Shown here: positions 63,621 through 64,000 of the stretch, one piece after another
Layout of the letters: every line of letters starts with the position of its first letter
Numbering within the stretch: the stretch's first letter is position 1
Notes under the pieces: model-generated
What the model was told of the DNA's origin: nothing
Databases searched by the model: none
The model's input: the letters and a program-made list of their open reading frames with translations, nothing else
Made by a program: the position numbers and the translations under genes
Origin: Shewanella sp. MBTL60-112-B2
Lineage (GTDB): Bacteria > Pseudomonadota > Gammaproteobacteria > Enterobacterales > Shewanellaceae
Direction: 5' to 3'
NCBI RefSeq assembly: GCF_019655055.1
Contig: NZ_BPFA01000003.1
Span: 179,996-243,995, forward strand
Length of the DNA: 64,000 bases

Positions 63621-63736
63621 CCTGGAAATGACCTACTCTCACATGGGGAGACCCCACACTACCATCGGCGATACTGCGTTTCACTTCTGAGTTCGGAATG
63701 GATTCAGGTGGTGCCACAGCTCTATGGTTTCCAGAC
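63621..63736 (-). rRNA. rrf: 5S ribosomal RNA
   Basis: The reverse strand reads from GTCTGGAAACCATAGAGC through CCGAACTCAGAAGTGAAACG and GCCGATGGTAGTGTGGGG to GGTCATTTCCAGG. These are conserved 5S segments, and the ends pair to close helix I. Length is about 116-118 nt; the exact ends are uncertain by one or two bases. It follows the 23S 3' end by roughly 145 bp. Confidence 0.96.
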
Positions 63737-63882
63737 AAATTGGGTAAATTTAGAAAGCTGGACTCGCGATGCAAGTCTTAAAAATTGGGTTCACACTACA
63801 TTAAGTGTCACTCTTTTCAGAGTAAGTTCTAATTTTGTCTTTAGAAACATTAGTTTCTCATACAAAACCCATTAGGGTTGTA

Positions 63883-64000
63883 TGGTTAAGCCTCACGAGT
63901 CATTAGTACAAGTTAGCTCAACGCCTCACAACGCTTACACACCTTGCCTATCAACGTCCTAGTCTCGAACGGCTCTTTAGAGGAATTAAATTCCTAGGGA
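63883..64000 (-). rRNA. rrl: 23S ribosomal RNA (3' end only)
   Basis: The reverse complement matches the conserved 23S 3' terminus: GACGTTGATAGGCAAGGTGTG, GTTGAGCTAACTTGTACTAA and TGACTCGTGAGGCTTAACC. Only the last roughly 118 nt fall in the window; the rest of the operon continues to the right. The 3' end is placed by comparison with E. coli 23S. Confidence 0.95.

Noticed and set aside
63547..63774. A 75-codon frame across the 5S gene
   Set aside because: It overlaps the 5S rRNA and its terminator and is not a protein gene.

Overview
The window is a chromosomal segment of a gammaproteobacterium, most likely a Shewanella or close relative. The reasons are near-E. coli-like UvrA, MetJ and DeaD, a divergent metJ / metBL pair with metF behind it, Shewanella-style families (YajR-type MFS, DUF3012 lipoprotein, TraF_2 barrel, PhoD-like phosphatase), moderate GC and an rRNA operon at the right edge. 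The species call is inference from protein resemblance; no search was run.

Layout. 1-2 kb: ssb (cut by the window edge) behind a YajR-type MFS gene, divergent from uvrA. 2-8.4 kb: uvrA, a small membrane protein, an M28 peptidase lipoprotein, and the RNA helicase deaD with a long leader and a PdhR-like palindrome on its promoter. 8.7-10.4 kb: a leftward cluster (GFA-family protein, CWC zinc protein, DMT permease). 10.5-15.8 kb: the methionine regulon (metF, metL, metB, metJ) with MetJ boxes in both control regions. 15.8-19.8 kb: TSUP permease, TraF_2-like barrel, LysR regulator divergent from an SDR. 20-35.8 kb: a four-gene type I secretion operon (two ABC proteins, an HlyD adaptor, a 3533-residue VCBS/Ig-like adhesin). 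36-41.6 kb: MOT1-type transporter, a RegB/RegA-like two-component pair, PhoD-like phosphatase. 41.8-50 kb: housekeeping and accessory enzymes, including a three-domain cysteine desulfurase / metallo-beta-lactamase / rhodanese fusion. 50.4-57 kb: czcCBA-type heavy-metal efflux with a His/Cys-rich CzcI-like protein upstream. 57-62.7 kb: DUF3012 lipoprotein, SpoIIAA-like protein, arfB, aroQ, an accB-like gene, SDR, DsbA-like and Ntn-hydrolase genes. 63-64 kb: the leftward end of an rRNA operon (23S 3' end, 5S), followed by decayed 5S tails and a hairpin cluster.

The most unusual items are these. (1) The type I secretion operon: its two ABC proteins have complementary but heavily degenerate ATPase motifs. 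One lacks a Walker A, neither has a recognisable LSGGQ, and both lack the Q-loop glutamine. They sit with a giant substrate that has no visible RTX nonapeptides. (2) An AccB-like protein whose biotin-accepting lysine is a threonine, with no accC beside it. (3) The desulfurase-MBL-rhodanese fusion behind a CRP-like site. (4) A cluster of hairpins built around the same AT-GG-AT core, next to truncated 5S rRNA tails.
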